From assembly GCA_037179385.1 (NCBI GenBank), contig CM074187.1:44178879-44242878 (forward strand): 64,000 bases of DNA, read 5' to 3'. The notes under the pieces were generated by a model. It did no database searches. It saw only the letters and a list, made by a program, of their open reading frames with translations, and was not told the DNA's origin. The position numbers and the translations under genes were made by a program. The DNA is from Holothuria scabra (Eukaryota; Echinodermata; Holothuroidea; Aspidochirotida; Holothuriidae). The first letter of the stretch is position 1; each line of letters starts with the position of its first letter. Below are positions 12,894 to 24,029 of this stretch, piece after piece.

Positions 12894-13163
12894 TTAAGTT
12901 CCAATTCTCTCACAACAAACAGTACCAATTCTCCTAACCTTCTTACTTAAGCCCTTCACACAATTGTCAAAAATTCATCCTCATCCAGACACAATATCAG
13001 TTTATTACTTCAGGGTGAGTATAGAAAAGCCATGTGTATAGTCAAAACACTCTCAGTGAAGTCCATGCTTTGTTGTATAAGCTTTGGTACTCTGCATTGT
13101 TTAAATTAGCTGTCAATCAAAAAGCTGAGCCAATTGAGAATTTCTGTAAACCCCTACATCATT
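12894..13163 (+). mobile_element. TTAA-MITE (family M1) abutting first exon
   Basis: Left end TTAAGTTCCAATTCTCTCAC is a mutated M1 end. The copy follows the family through 'gcattgtttaaattagctgt' and 'agctgagccaattgagaatt', and stops at about 13163, missing the last part of the family's right end. The exon acceptor AG is at 13176-13177, so the normal place for the branch point of this intron lies inside transposon-derived sequence. Confidence 0.75.
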
Positions 13164-13177
13164 TTCATTTATTATAG

Positions 13178-13300
13178 GTGATGCTTGATACAGATTTCGA
13201 CGCTGGTGGAAGAGTCTCTCTTGGTCTCACAGCAACAACGATTGTGTCACAGTGGACATGGGCAGCGACTTTACTTCAGTCGTCCACAGTGGCGGCAAAG
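13178..13300 (+). CDS. DUR3-type urea transporter, exon a (visible residues 1-41)
   Basis: This exon encodes 41 codons beginning VMLDTDFDAGGRVSLGL and containing IVSQWTWAATLLQSSTVA. In the sodium:solute symporter family, DUR3 proteins move urea across the plasma membrane with a cation; the W-T-W-A-A-T-x-L-Q-S-S segment is a hallmark of DUR3 rather than of SLC5 glucose or choline carriers, and FDAGGR corresponds to the FNTAGR of plant DUR3. The acceptor is tattatag and the donor AAG|gtgagc; both ends are phase 0. No upstream exon was found, so this is not the start of the protein: about 50 residues with the first membrane segment are missing. An M1 MITE ends about 15 bp before the exon. Confidence 0.88.
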
Positions 13301-13499
13301 GTGAGCTAATAGGCAGTTTTTCCCCAAGCCAGTAGCTGCAGACAAAGTATTGAGAGGAGCAAAATGGCCTGGACGCAATATTAAATGGAACCAAATGTTT
13401 AAGATTGTAATTAGTCAATGGCAACTCGAAACCTTTGAGGGGACAATTTCAGGGGATGCACCATTTGGCTACGGGCTTGTTTAAACCCACCTCTTAAAG

Positions 13500-13650
13500 G
13501 AAGGGTTTAAAGTCACATCAAGTTTTGATATTTTAGAGGGGTACTTTTTGAAAGCATTTCTGTAAAATTTGCAGAGAAATCAGATGATTGGTTTTAAGAT
13601 ATGAGCAGGTAAAGTTGTCACATTCTCGGCAAACTTGTACAAATTGCTTC
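13500..13650. repeat. Dispersed repeat family R1, copy
   Basis: Shares 'atatgagcaggtaaagttgt' then 'cacattctc' with the R1 copy at 19545-19790 ('atatgagcaagtaaagttgt'). Non-coding. Confidence 0.45.
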
Positions 13651-13653
13651 AAA

Positions 13654-13908
13654 AGGTTCGATATTCATTATTGAAATAAGGTTCGACATTCATAATAGGA
13701 AATGAGGTTCGCTATTCAGAATTAGAAAAAAGGTTCGTTTTTCATAATGGGAAAAGGTTATCATTATTCATAATGGATAACAAACCTTATTTTTTATTAT
13801 GAATGTCAAACATTATTTTCATTATGAATATCGAACTTTTTTAATTATGAATAACGAACCTTATAAACAATGAACCTTATGGATAAAAACCGTTATGAAT
13901 ATCGAGCT
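13654..13908. repeat. Fold-back element with tandem-repeat arms
   Basis: The left arm holds four or five head-to-tail units of about 25 bp, each beginning GGTTCG.TATTCATAAT. The right arm holds similar units in reverse complement (ATTATGAATATCGAACC). The whole 255 bp can fold into a long imperfect hairpin. No ORF. This is the layout of fold-back elements such as Drosophila FB and sea urchin TU, in which terminal inverted repeats are built from short tandem units; membership in either is not claimed. Confidence 0.75.
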
Positions 13909-13950
13909 GTCCCCCATACCGCAACGAATACGACGATTCTAATCCAATAA

Positions 13951-14347
13951 GCGAGTTCGGTAAATTGTTGCCGCATGGAATTGTGTGGCAAAGCGTGGGA
14001 TAGCGAGCTCAGCATGTAGCGTACAGCTGTCACTTGTTTTCGTCAGTACGTGAATACAGCACTATGTAAGTGTCTAGCCAACTCGAACGAAAATAGGGGT
14101 CTCAGTGCTTCTTTACTTTACAAAAATGCAAATGTTTACACGAAAAAGACAATGAAGACACAATCCACTGCACTAAACCACACTTGAGATCCCTCCTTAT
14201 GTTATGGAAGGATTAAGAAAGCATGATTTCACCAAATTTCATGTAAACTCAAATTTTGGAATACGTGTTTTAGGTGCGGGATTAGTTTGTTTATCCCGAC
14301 GATTTGGACGATGTGCATAACCACCTAAACGGATTACCGAACTGGCT
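13951..14347 (-). mobile_element. GTTCGGTAA-ended MITE, copy 2
   Basis: Starts GCGAGTTCGGTAAATTG and ends GGATTACCGAACTGGCT, giving inverted ends; the interior is the diverged reverse complement of 8705-9076. It begins about 40 bp after the tandem-armed fold-back. No coding sequence. Confidence 0.6.
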
Positions 14348-15220
14348 TATTTTTGTGCGCTTTTCTTAGAAACTTCTACATCTCTTGTCGGAAAATCCCC
14401 AAATGCGCCAACCTTTGTAAATATACCGTAAGACTTGTATCGCAGAACTACGAACATTAAATTTTTTCCTGATATTACATTACTTGCCTGCCGGATAAGT
14501 CTATGGCTACCACAGAAGTAGCTGACGGCCGACGTGATGACTGTTCTGTTTTGCCCGACAGTGGACATCAAATTGTGACGTCACGTGACAACACTCTCTT
14601 TGATGCAGGATAGCACATTGTAAAATGATTGAGAGGCCAATAACGAAATCATTTCTTTACGAAAATAGATAGCCTATCTTGTCAGTAATCCAGGCTACAA
14701 GACAATTGGATGATGTTGTAAGCCAAGCCAACTAAAGCAAGCAGAAATTCCAATTAAGTTTTTGCTCTGTTGTTGTTTCAGCTGAATGGAGATAGTCACC
14801 ACCCATTTTTACTTGAAGGATTTTTAATATGTATCATTCTTTTTCCACCCGTGTGGTATAGTCAACTCTAATCTCACACGCCCACTGTTTCTGAAGATTC
14901 GATAGTTGTAAAAAGTGTTTTGAAATAATCGCAATTTGATGTAGTCATCACGTATAATTTGAGAAGAACCTTGGCAAAATTTTCTGTTTATAAATATAGT
15001 CTCACATTTTGAGTAGCTAATTTACGTTAAAGGTTTCTGAGCATGTTTTACGCTATGAAATAATAGTAAATGAACTCAATGAAAAACATTGAAACACCTT
15101 CTAAGAGTTGCACATGAATGATAACATTGAAAAAATGCAGTAGCAAAGTTTAGTCGATGCCCTCCTTTTGTAAAACATGTATACATGTGGTATGATAATT
15201 CGTTAACATGGTGATGACCT

Positions 15221-15330
15221 GGGGGCCGTTCCACAAAGAGTTACGCACAATCTTAAGTTTGATTCACCATATTTAAGCCAACAGTAAATCATACTTAAGA
15301 TCGTGCGTAACTCTTTGTGGAACGGGACCC
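15221..15330. mobile_element. 110-bp hairpin MITE
   Basis: Nearly all of this element is two inverted arms: GGGCCGTTCCACAAAGAGTT then ACGCACAATCTTAAG on the left, and the reverse complement CTTAAGATCGTGCGTAA then CTCTTTGTGGAACGGGACCC on the right, around a spacer of about 40 bp. Elements ending in GTTCCACAAAG are common in invertebrate genomes. Confidence 0.75.
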
Positions 15331-15386
15331 TGGTTACTTACATAACAAGAAATATACAATCTGCTTCTTATCCTAGTACAAGCAGG

Positions 15387-15564
15387 CGCGTAGCCAGGAT
15401 TGTGTCATGGAGGGGGTGGTGTCATGTGGGGGGTTGGGCACGACATCAGGGGAAAGTCTAAGGATAAAGAGGAAAAACCGCTATTATAAGTGTTTTTTGC
15501 ATCGCAAGGTTGGGTCATGGGGTTCTAACCCCCAAATCCTCCCCCCGCCGTGGCTACGCCACTG
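15387..15564. repeat. GCGTAGCCAGG / CCTGGCTACGC-type repeat, copy 1
   Basis: Begins GCGCGTAGCCAGGATTGTG and ends CCGTGGCTACGCCACTG, so the outer 15 bp are inverted. Inside are G-rich and C-rich runs around 'gggtcatgggg.ttctaaccc'. The same layout recurs at 30278-30428. Confidence 0.65.
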
Positions 15565-17112
15565 TACTAGGAAGTGAAATTTCTCCCAATTCCTCTAAAT
15601 TTGAAAGAATCCTATGGTCAAATTTGAAAGAAGCAACAAATTCCCCACCATAAGTTGTCTTAATTCCAAGAATGGAATCATGAGTTGGTCATTGGGCATT
15701 AAACCTACCATTGTCACTCACGCTATGTCGAAGGATAAATTGCACTCAGCCGTATGATTCTTAAAACGCTGAAATGTGTAATCAAATTTGGTCGCAAAAA
15801 ATTAAAGATAAGTCATAACAAGCTAATTTTTAATTAATAAATCAGCGTTGATGCTGACCTTTATAGCCAAATGAGATTTTTTACCCACAAAATTAGGGAG
15901 AAGTTCCTCTATGGCGTATTTTTTTTTTGAATTTTGGGCGTCTGCATCATAATCTGTGAGCAGTTTTGTGTTAGCCTACTGAGGGCATAAGATTCTCACC
16001 CGAAAGGCCCATGGTTCGATTTCCACACCGGATAACACCAAAGATTTATAGCAAAGTCGAAATCTGCTGCGTTTTGCTGGAGGGGCGCATTTTTTATATT
16101 TAGTGCCAATAGGTGGGATATTTGGGAAGCTTTTTGTAACACGAATCTACCCCATCTATCAATAGATGAAAATTCTTGCGCTTCACCGAAAAACGCGCAA
16201 AATTTCCTGTATTGGTGTGAAGGAAACCTTAAGCCGGGAAGGTAGCCTACGGCTAATTTCAATCACAATGCCTTTATTCTGTGATGCATTCAATTATTAT
16301 TTTTCAAGTGCAAGTCCAGTATCAATTTCGACCATTGTCAATTTGGCCATGATTTAATAATGTTCTAAAAGCGGCTCTTCCTTCCAGCTTCATTATGTTA
16401 TACGTCCACACTTCTACAGCATTTATTGCCTAAAACTTATTACGTAGATGATGTTGCTATTTTATTTGTTTCATTCCCATTGTAAACGTTCATGAAGAGT
16501 CTTAAATTTTCAACTATTCCTGCATTACCGACACTATTTCATTTAAACTCGCATTTGCAGAAGTCACTTTTTGTCGTAAACAACAAAGAGTGTTTTTACT
16601 TTTTATCTCCGGACCAGTCTTAGCCATTGCGTGATTTCTCAAGGGATTGGGGAGTACGGCTTACAATCTCTTGGGGGCTCGTCTCTTCCTTAATGATATC
16701 TGTTTTTCTTTCAGACAATGCAATATCCCAGGCAATATAGTCCAAAACTTAGCTGTCTTCCTTCAGAAAATGATAAGTAGTCTAATATTTTTTATTAGCC
16801 TATCGAGACCTTTAACCCCTTACATGACCAGATGGTTAGAGAATTGTTAACAGCTCCCCGGGTATGGCAATATTCTATCAGGGAATGAATAATTCTGCAA
16901 GGTTTTCACAAACGGTATGAGAGTAGATGTTTTTAGGGTCATAACTCTCTTATGATATACAACTTGCCTCTTGCTAAACGTTAGTCTTTGACAATGCTTT
17001 TCGGAAAACAATTTTCTCTCTTATTTAATTTTACACTGTTAACCCTACTACGGTAATATACATTAAAAGGTAGTATGACATGTCAGCCAAAAGCCCTAAA
17101 TTTACTTGGCAG

Positions 17113-17417
17113 TTAAAGGGCCAAACCTCTCACCACAAACTACAAGTTTGGTACGGGTGTACCGAAATTCTCAATCGGCTCAGCTCTTTGATTGACAGCT
17201 AATTCAAACAATGCAGAGTATCAAAGCTTACATTTCACAGCATGAATGGTACTGAGAGTGTTTTAATTATATTAATTGAGTTTTTCTATACTCACCTTGA
17301 AGGAATAAACTGAGATTGTATCCGGATGAGGATGAATTTCGGACAATTGTGGGAGGGGCTTAAGTAAGAAGGTTAGGAGAATTGGTACTGTTTGGGTTGA
17401 GAGAACTGGGCCTTTAA
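17113..17417 (-). mobile_element. TTAA-MITE (family M1), full copy
   Basis: A complete 305-bp copy: TTAA, AGGGCCAAACCTCTCACC at the left, and the inverted GAGAGAACTGGGCCT, TTAA at the right. The TTAA target site on both sides resembles piggyBac-type integration. The core includes 'ctcagctctttgattgacag' and 'gggaggggcttaagtaagaa'. Not coding. Confidence 0.85.
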
Positions 17418-17984
17418 GTGCAAAATTGCCCTCTAAAATGATTAATTTTTGACGTTTGACGGGAAGTTTTACGGAAGTTTTCTTGGGTTTAATGTTTTTC
17501 ACATCAAACACCCAACTTTGCAATTTTCATGTAACACGTCCCTTACCTACATATCGGATCAGCGTGGCCGCCCTTATTCTGTCCGCCCCCAGATCTGTTA
17601 GGATTGTAACACAAAAGGAGGTACCAAGCATTGCGTTTCTAGAGTAAGTGATTACGTCGGCAGTTTATACCATCATACATATTTTAATTGGTTTTGAGAC
17701 AGAAATCGCAAGGAAACATGACTTTTTCCTAATATTTAAGGATTCTTCTCATTGTTAATAGCATAATATCAAGATTATTTGGCTCGTACATGAGGCTTAA
17801 ACGTACTTCCTTTAATTTGTTCCCAATAATGCTTGTAGTTTCTTTACGATTATCCAGAGTTAAAACAATTAAACAACCCTCACCCCATTAAACTTATTAC
17901 GAATTTGTGAAGGGCGACTTTTCGAGTAGGTGAATTGATTGCTCGCTGCCTGCATAGACCGACACATACATGTACGCACACCCG

Positions 17985-18115
17985 CACATACACACGCAAT
18001 GGAGCAGTGGAGCAGGGGAGTAGGGGAAACAAGCCGCACGGTGAGCCACAAAACGAAAAGGGAGTGGCCGGCCCACCTAAACCAATTGGTTAGAAAATAA
18101 ACCGTAAAAGCTCAT
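17985..18115 (+). repeat. tRNA-derived SINE (family S1), 3' part
   Basis: Carries the S1 body: 'gcaatggagca', 'gggaaacaagccgc', 'ggtgagccacaaa', 'ggccggc', 'aaccaattggttagaaa', 'aaccgtaaaa'. The tRNA-like head seen in the copy at 32505 is missing or unrecognisable. Confidence 0.65.
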
Positions 18116-18187
18116 CTTTGATACACACACGCACACAATTACGATAGGACCAGGGAACTACCTCTAATGGCAGTTTACTGGTAGGAT

Positions 18188-18222
18188 CATGGAAGTACTA
18201 CCTCCGAGGTAGTACCTCCATG
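18188..18222. repeat. 35-bp palindrome with let-7 seed match, copy 1
   Basis: Arms of 17 bp (CATGGAAGTACTACCTC and GAGGTAGTACCTCCATG) around one base; one mismatch between arms. It differs from the copy at 58362-58396 at only two positions. The words TACTACCTC and GAGGTAGTA contain the let-7 seed and its target, but the palindrome alone could explain both. Confidence 0.8.
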
Positions 18223-18666
18223 GTACGACCGTATGGAATTGTTGTTCGAGAACGTATTGCGTGGTCGGTTCGAATGATGCTTTTAAAGGCATTTTTAAAC
18301 TAATCATTTGTCTTCATATTATCGGTTGTAACAAAACCTGTTACTTGGATGAAAACAACCAAGCCAAATAAAGTGTCAAGTTCTTAACACGAAAAGTTAT
18401 GCGTCAATAGGTTTATATGTTACAAATGTACCACTGTAAATCTCCTACCTTGAGGTTTTTGGACTCAAATTCCGGAAGCATTGAATGTAATTGATGATAG
18501 AATTTCGTTCGTTTTTCTTCTGACATTACGGTAAGATGTCACATTACACACATTAATTCAGGTTTTAATCTTGTCCTGTCTGTTTGAAAAGTTGCTTAAG
18601 ATAGGTTTCAAAACGGAATGAATAATATCGGAGTGCTTTCTTCAGATATTGACAAATGCATCGAGC

Positions 18667-18892
18667 TATAGACCTTATGCATTTGATGTCACAGAGCAAA
18701 AAGTACGCTCTCCTTTGGGGGAAAAACAAGCCAGCTCCGGCAAATGCACACCGCTGATTTTTCAACCTAGTCAAATACGCGCATAGTCTGCCTAACACGC
18801 ATGGCGAATCTTATGCGTTCGATCACGTATTCCATTGTTTTGCAGCAAAGGATGACATAACGTCAAAGTGTCGTCAATGCCTAAGGTCTATA
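18667..18892. mobile_element. TATAGACCTTA MITE
   Basis: A 226-bp element bounded by TATAGACCTTATGCAT and ATGCCTAAGGTCTATA, which are inverted copies with one mismatch. The interior has no usable ORF. The left end resembles the fragment at 5883. Confidence 0.65.
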
Positions 18893-19009
18893 TGAAAACT
18901 TTACTTCCAAAATTCTTATGGTATGAATAACCATGAATTTTGGTTAACAAGTACAAGGGCTGCCGAAACCTTTACTCTTTACGGGTGACATGCGGTCACC
19001 TCAACATGA

Positions 19010-19186
19010 AGTAGTGTAGTAGACTGTTTTGTTTCATGATTGGCTCTTGAGAATCATGTGACAATATTTTTTGCTTCTCAAATGTGAAATTTCCTAAGAG
19101 TAACTGCTTGGTTTATTACCTTGGGGAAATATTGAAGTCTTTGAAGAGAAATAAGAGGACAATTGTAAGAATGCGCTTTTGCTTAA
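19010..19186. repeat. Dispersed repeat family R2, copy 1
   Basis: Shares 'catgattggctcttgagaat', 'catgtgacaatatttt', 'actgcttggttta' and 'gaagagaaataaga' in order with 21160-21430 and 22935-23340. Non-coding; class unknown. Confidence 0.6.
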
Positions 19187-19437
19187 AGACCCAACCCATC
19201 TCACCCCAAACATTTCCAATTCTTCTAACCTTTTTACTTAAGCCCCTCCCACAATTGTCTGAAATTCATCCTCATCCAGACACAATCTCAGTTTATTGCT
19301 TCAGGTTGAGTATGGAAAAGCTCAATGTGTATAATCATTCCGGATGATGAGGATGAGTCTTAGGCAGTCGTGCTAGGAGGGGTTTAAGTAAGAAGGTGAT
19401 TGGAACTGGTTGGGGTTATGAATAACTGGCTTTTAGT
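19187..19437. mobile_element. TTAA-MITE (family M1), rearranged fold-back copy
   Basis: The first half follows the left half of M1 ('caccccaaacatttccaatt', 'cttaagcccctcccacaatt'). The second half is the inverted left half again ('ggatgaggatgagtctta'-like, 'ggaggggtttaagtaagaag', 'ggttggggttatgaataact') instead of the normal right half, giving a palindrome of two left ends. Confidence 0.65.
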
Positions 19438-19544
19438 CATGATATTGAGTGGCAGTTCACTAGTCTCACCCCTCCTCCAACGAAAGTCGACAATTCGATT
19501 CCGTGAGGAAAGGTATCCCAGAAGACTTTCAAATATAATTAAGA

Positions 19545-19790
19545 GAAGGGTTTAAGGTCATATCAGGTTTTGTTATTAGAGGGATTCTTATTCTAAACAT
19601 TTTGGTGAAATTTGCATGGAAATTCAATGTGTGGTTCTCAAGATATGAGCAAGTAAAGTTGTCACATTTGCAACAAAAAGTGAAATTAAAAAGCAACACA
19701 TATGATGACATCATATCCTCACATTCTGACATTAATGGACAGTTTTTTTGCTTTAAAATTCGTAACTTATTCTGCTTTACAAATCCAAGT
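19545..19790. repeat. Dispersed repeat family R1, copy
   Basis: Contains 'ttggtgaaatttgcatgg', 'agatatgagcaagtaaagtt', 'gtcacatttgcaacaaaaag' and 'gacatcatatcctcacattc', the order seen in the copies at 960 and 2335. Non-coding. Confidence 0.5.
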
Positions 19791-20447
19791 TAGCAAAATG
19801 TGATTGCATAAGTAGCATGAGAATCTACAAACTTAGCATCCCCCACACTGTGGGAGGTGCTATCCCTATAAACTTCAAGTTCAACACAACAGTATAGATA
19901 ACAAAGAGAAACAAAGCATCCTTTGTCAGTGTGAGGAAGTAGTATAAGCTGTGCTGCCTTAAGATCCCAAATCTAATAACTTCATCTGCTGATATCTCGA
20001 AAAAACATGTCCGATCTGAATGGAAATTTCACACAGTGAGGTGAATTTGGTTCCTCTTTCAGATATGAAAATTAATTTTTTGCTTCAACTTTTCCTTTAT
20101 TAGATTCTGTGCGTTCGGGCAAACGAAATAAATGGGAGAGGCAGGAAATATCATGAGTTTTGGTGTTCCGTTTATACGTGAAACATGATAATACAATATA
20201 CCATAAAATCCAAAGGCAAAAAGTAATAAACTGTTTCGTTGTATATTGTTTTAAAGGTTCCAACAGATGGATGTATCTAAAGTATTATTGAAAGATTAAA
20301 TGTAATTTTTAATACAAAACCTGTTGTAAGAAAATATCACAATGCAAATGGGACAACAAAAACCATTGGGACCCTGTTTATGGGATGACTCAATAGTATG
20401 GTTTTACATCTTAAAAAATACCTTAAGGTTAAAGACGGATTTTGCAA

Positions 20448-20758
20448 TTAGAGGACCAATCCTCTCACCCCAAACTACACTTCTTGTAGGGGGTAACAAA
20501 AACTCTCAATTGGCTCAGCTTTTTTACTGAGTGCTAATTCAAACAATGCAGAGTACCAAAGCTTATGTTACATTTTACACAGCCTGAAATGTACTGAAAG
20601 TGGTTTTATTATACACATTGAGCTTTCTATACTCACCCTGAAGCAATAAACCGAGATTGTGTCTGGATGAGGATGAATTTCAAACGAATGTAGGAGGGGC
20701 TTAAGAAGGAAGGTTAGGAGAATTGATACTGTTTGGGGTGAGAGAATTGTGCCTTTAA
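20448..20758 (-). mobile_element. TTAA-MITE (family M1), full copy
   Basis: Starts TTAGAGGACCAATCCTCTC (the TTAA is mutated to TTAG) and ends GAGAATTGTGCCTTTAA. The full M1 core lies between. The copy ends 119 bp before exon b. Confidence 0.8.
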
Positions 20759-20877
20759 GATGCCAAAATATGTCAATTCGAGTGCAAATGCCCCATAACT
20801 AATTTTAGTGTCAAATTTATCAAGAACACAGTCAAATATTAGTGTAAAATTAATGTATCAATTCTTTGTATTTTCAG

Positions 20878-21088
20878 AATGGAATCAGCGGACCATTTTG
20901 GTATGCAGCCGGTGCAACGATACCTTTACTACTATTTGCCACTATCTCCGTTCAACTGAAAACAAGAGCCCCTGGCGCCAAGACGTTTCTTCAAGTAATC
21001 CAGGCTCGTTTTGGATCACGAACTCATCTCATTTTTTGTTTCTTTGCCATACTTACCAACGTCATAGTAACCGCTATGTTATTTCTTG
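20878..21088 (+). CDS. DUR3-type urea transporter, exon b (visible residues 42-112)
   Basis: Encodes NGISGPFWYAAGATIPLLLF, the DUR3 signature G-I-S-G-P-F-W-Y-A-(S/A)-G-A, then a soluble stretch with the AP-x-AKTFLQVIQARFG motif that corresponds to the APNAHT-x-x-E-I-x-RARWG of plant DUR3, and a membrane segment ending TNVIVTAMLFLG (plant: TNVIVTAMLLLG). These are the second and third visible membrane segments of the transporter. The acceptor is ttttcag and the donor CTTG|gtgagt; it starts in phase 0 and ends in phase 1, splitting a glycine codon completed by exon c. Length 211 nt. No stop, no frameshift. Confidence 0.92.
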
Positions 21089-21159
21089 GTGAGTATTACT
21101 ACAGGCGTCTTTTACTTTACTACGACTTTCATTTACCTTTCTTTGATATCGATGCAATT

Positions 21160-21430
21160 TAAAGAGCAAGAGCAGTCATCCCAACTGCAGTGAAGTACAC
21201 TATCCTGTTTCATGATTGGCTCTTGAGAGTCATGTGACAGTATTTTCTCTCCTCAGATCTGAAGTTTACTAGGTGTTACTGCTTGGTTTATCTTAATTAT
21301 TCAATGTTGAAGTCCTGAAATATTATACAAGATACTTTGAAGACAAGTTAGAAGAAAATGGTGATATTTGACTGTATCTCAAAATAGGTTGGGAGGGACT
21401 GCTCTTGACCTTTAAACACGATGAAAAGAA
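21160..21430. repeat. Dispersed repeat family R2, copy 2
   Basis: Ordered match to the R2 copy at 22935: 'catgattggctcttgagagt', 'actgcttggttta', 'aagatactttgaaga', 'gggactgctcttgacctttaa'. Non-coding. Confidence 0.6.
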
Positions 21431-22934
21431 ATGTGCTCTTAACTTAAATGAAAAGAGCAAAACGTATTTTGAAATAACACATCATTTTAACTAGTATCTT
21501 TTTTTTCTTAAATCCAAGAACCTTTCATTTTATCTAAAAAACTAAAATGTTGAATATCCCAAATAGAAGGGGTAATGCGATGAACAGTAAATTTCCTAAC
21601 TGGCTAATGATTAAGCTAATACCTAACCTTATGCCTAGCTGTAGCACAGAATACGACCTATATGATGCAATATTCAGAGCCAATCAAGAATTCCATGTTA
21701 AACAGTGAGAATAGCCGAATATAAGTGAATTTCCCATTTCAGTGAGGAAAATATGGTCACATGATTTCAAAAGTCATTCATGGAAAGTAAATGACTTATA
21801 GACTAAACCAAATTGGGATGACTGAATTTCCCTTTAATTTAAAAATTCGCGTTTTGGTTATTTGGACGCTTTAAGTGAATTCAAGGTTAGTTGATTAGAC
21901 CATATGTAACTCATTCTTGTCAGATTTAACCATTGTAATAAATACTAATGAAGACAGTGTCCACCATAATCTAAATGAGGCTCTATGATAATGAATAGGG
22001 ACATATGGACCTGTGATATAAATATCTTAACGTTCTTAAAGGGGCAACCAGATTAAGAACATAAGATGAAATTTACCCTAAAACGATTTTGCTGGTGAAC
22101 CACTCCTGTAATAAGATTGAATTTCACCCCGAGTGGATTAATATTCACTTCAAATTTTTCAATCCATGTTTGTGAATTATTGCTCTTTTTTAGAGTAAAT
22201 TTTGCTTCATTGTGCGTGCATGTATAATTCCACTTCGGGTGAAATTCATGCTTACTATACTGCTATAAGTGAACCCTCAGCACAAAATTTTTGAGTGATT
22301 TTCGTTCTTTTATGGAATTACTTTATCAACACATATGCATGCTGAATCGAAGAAACTTCAAACATTTACTTTTATACCTCATTTAAGTGTGATATATAAA
22401 ATTTCCAACCCCACTACCTGGATTCTTCTAATTTATCACTAACCAAGATCCTGTTCCAAGTAGTTTATGAACAATGCAAGGTGGATGGATTCGCGTTGTG
22501 GAAAAGACTCAGTCTGCATACTATGCTTGTTGTGGCTGCTGTTTGATCAAATGAAATGTCTGTATGAATGGGATATTCTTTGTACATAGTTTCATTCACT
22601 GGTTGGCACAGAGCATGCGCAGGAACACATGCGTGTATATTAGCTTTGCACTTGCAGCGATCACGCGGTTGCACGCAGAATGTAGACGAATCTGATTCTC
22701 TAAAACAGGACTCGGCAAGATAACGTTTGATTGGGTGCATAAAAATATGATGCATACCATAAAACTACACTCCCGCGGCAAAGCCTCGATAGCTATTATC
22801 GAATCGTGTAATTGGGCGAGAGAGAAAATCGAGTGGAAATTTTATTTTGACCAATTTGTCATACATTTGACTCGCAGATGTTCTATGAGTCCTTCACACT
22901 TACAAACCCAGATATGAGTATTATGACTCTGTAA

Positions 22935-23340
22935 AATTAAAGGACAGGAACAGTCATCCTAAATTGAAGAGTGTAGTAGATGTCCAGTTGCATGATCGGC
23001 TGTTGGGAGTCATGTGACAATGTTTGTCCTCTTCAAATGTGAAATTTACCAGAATTGACTGCTTGGTTTACCTTGAATATGCAATAGTTAAGTCATAAAA
23101 TATACTAGTGGAAGATACTTTGAAGAGAAATAAGATAAAAATTGTGTTATTTAGCTTTTTCTTCAAAATAAGTTTGGGGGACTGCTTCTTACCTTTAACA
23201 AACGTAAACGCCTTAAAGGGTGATGACAACTTATCTAAAGAAGAAAGTGTTCTTAACTTATTTCCATTTCATTTCATACGGGGTCACGGCCTTGGACTAC
23301 TATTATCCCTGGCTATTATCAAAATTGTCTAATTGGGCAA
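22935..23340. repeat. Dispersed repeat family R2, copy 3 (longest)
   Basis: Starts near 'gaacagtcatccta' and carries 'catgatcggctgttgggagt', 'actgcttggtttacc', 'gaagatactttgaagagaaa', 'ggggactgcttcttaccttt' and 'gttcttaactta', in the same order as 21160-21430. No terminal repeats found. Confidence 0.6.
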
Positions 23341-24029
23341 GGAAGGAAGTCAAGAAGAAATTTTTATTGTGACCATATATGTCATTATCTCAATATCTGA
23401 CATAGATTGTGCATTAGCCTATCACACTTAACCAGCCAAGATGGCTGTGAAAATTTAACACATGGGCAAACATCAATCCGTAGAATGACAACTTGTTTTC
23501 GAAGGAAAAAAAAAACGCACTTCATAATTTTTGACTCCATTTTCATTTCGTTTTAAGTTTCCACAACAATAATCACTGAAAGGTAACAAACATCATGGAA
23601 TTCAAGAATATGAATAAACAAGTAAAAGATTGTTGTGGAAGGAAGAACTTTTAAAGTCTCCTGTGTGCTTCATGACAAGAACACTCACAAGAAAACAGTT
23701 TATATAGACTGCCAAAATTTGTCGCCATTTCTTAACGCTCTTAATTTTTATGAAAGCTTATTTTTTACGAAAACTTTATGAGCAGTATACTCTAGGTTAC
23801 CGTTAATGACAACTCACGGATCTTATCATCGTCATCTTTACATGTTGAGATCATCTTGTACTAGAAAAGTTCTCCATTTCAAGAGAAAAACTTACCCTGA
23901 AAAACTTGGGCAGAACCTGCCTTTCATGCACCGAAGGAGCATATCACCATGCTCGTAAGAAGATACTTCTACACGATTACAATGGCTGAATGGATGTCCC
24001 TTCAAGTTCAGAGGAGCTCATCGTATTGC

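Larger units (their letters stand above)
1..13177. other. Region upstream of first recognised exon; no gene seen
   Basis: No exon of the DUR3 gene or of any other gene could be supported here. The missing first exon or exons of DUR3 (about 50 residues with the first membrane segment) should lie in or upstream of this stretch, but I saw no matching translation with a donor. What I can see is repeats: MITEs listed separately, a dispersed family with the wording 'TTAGCAGAT...GTCACATTT', and C/G runs next to 'TACGCCACTG' (about 430, 3280, 3960). Between 3412 and 3870 the phrase GGAGCTTNNATTGGAGAAAA recurs about three times, probably an old local repeat. Stretches 5300-5880 and 9650-10650 show nothing I can name. 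Confidence 0.6.
13301..20877 (+). other. Intron between exons a and b (7.6 kb)
   Basis: Bounded by GTGAGC and TTTTCAG. It holds many elements listed separately: an R1 copy near 13500-13650, a tandem-armed fold-back, MITEs of several families, a SINE fragment and a 35-bp palindrome. The stretches 14350-15220, 15570-15975 and 16160-17110 show nothing I can identify. A tRNA-like B-box phrase (ggttcgatttcc) at about 16012 may be a relic SINE head. No other exon of the gene is expected, because exons a and b join directly in the family alignment. Confidence 0.75.
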
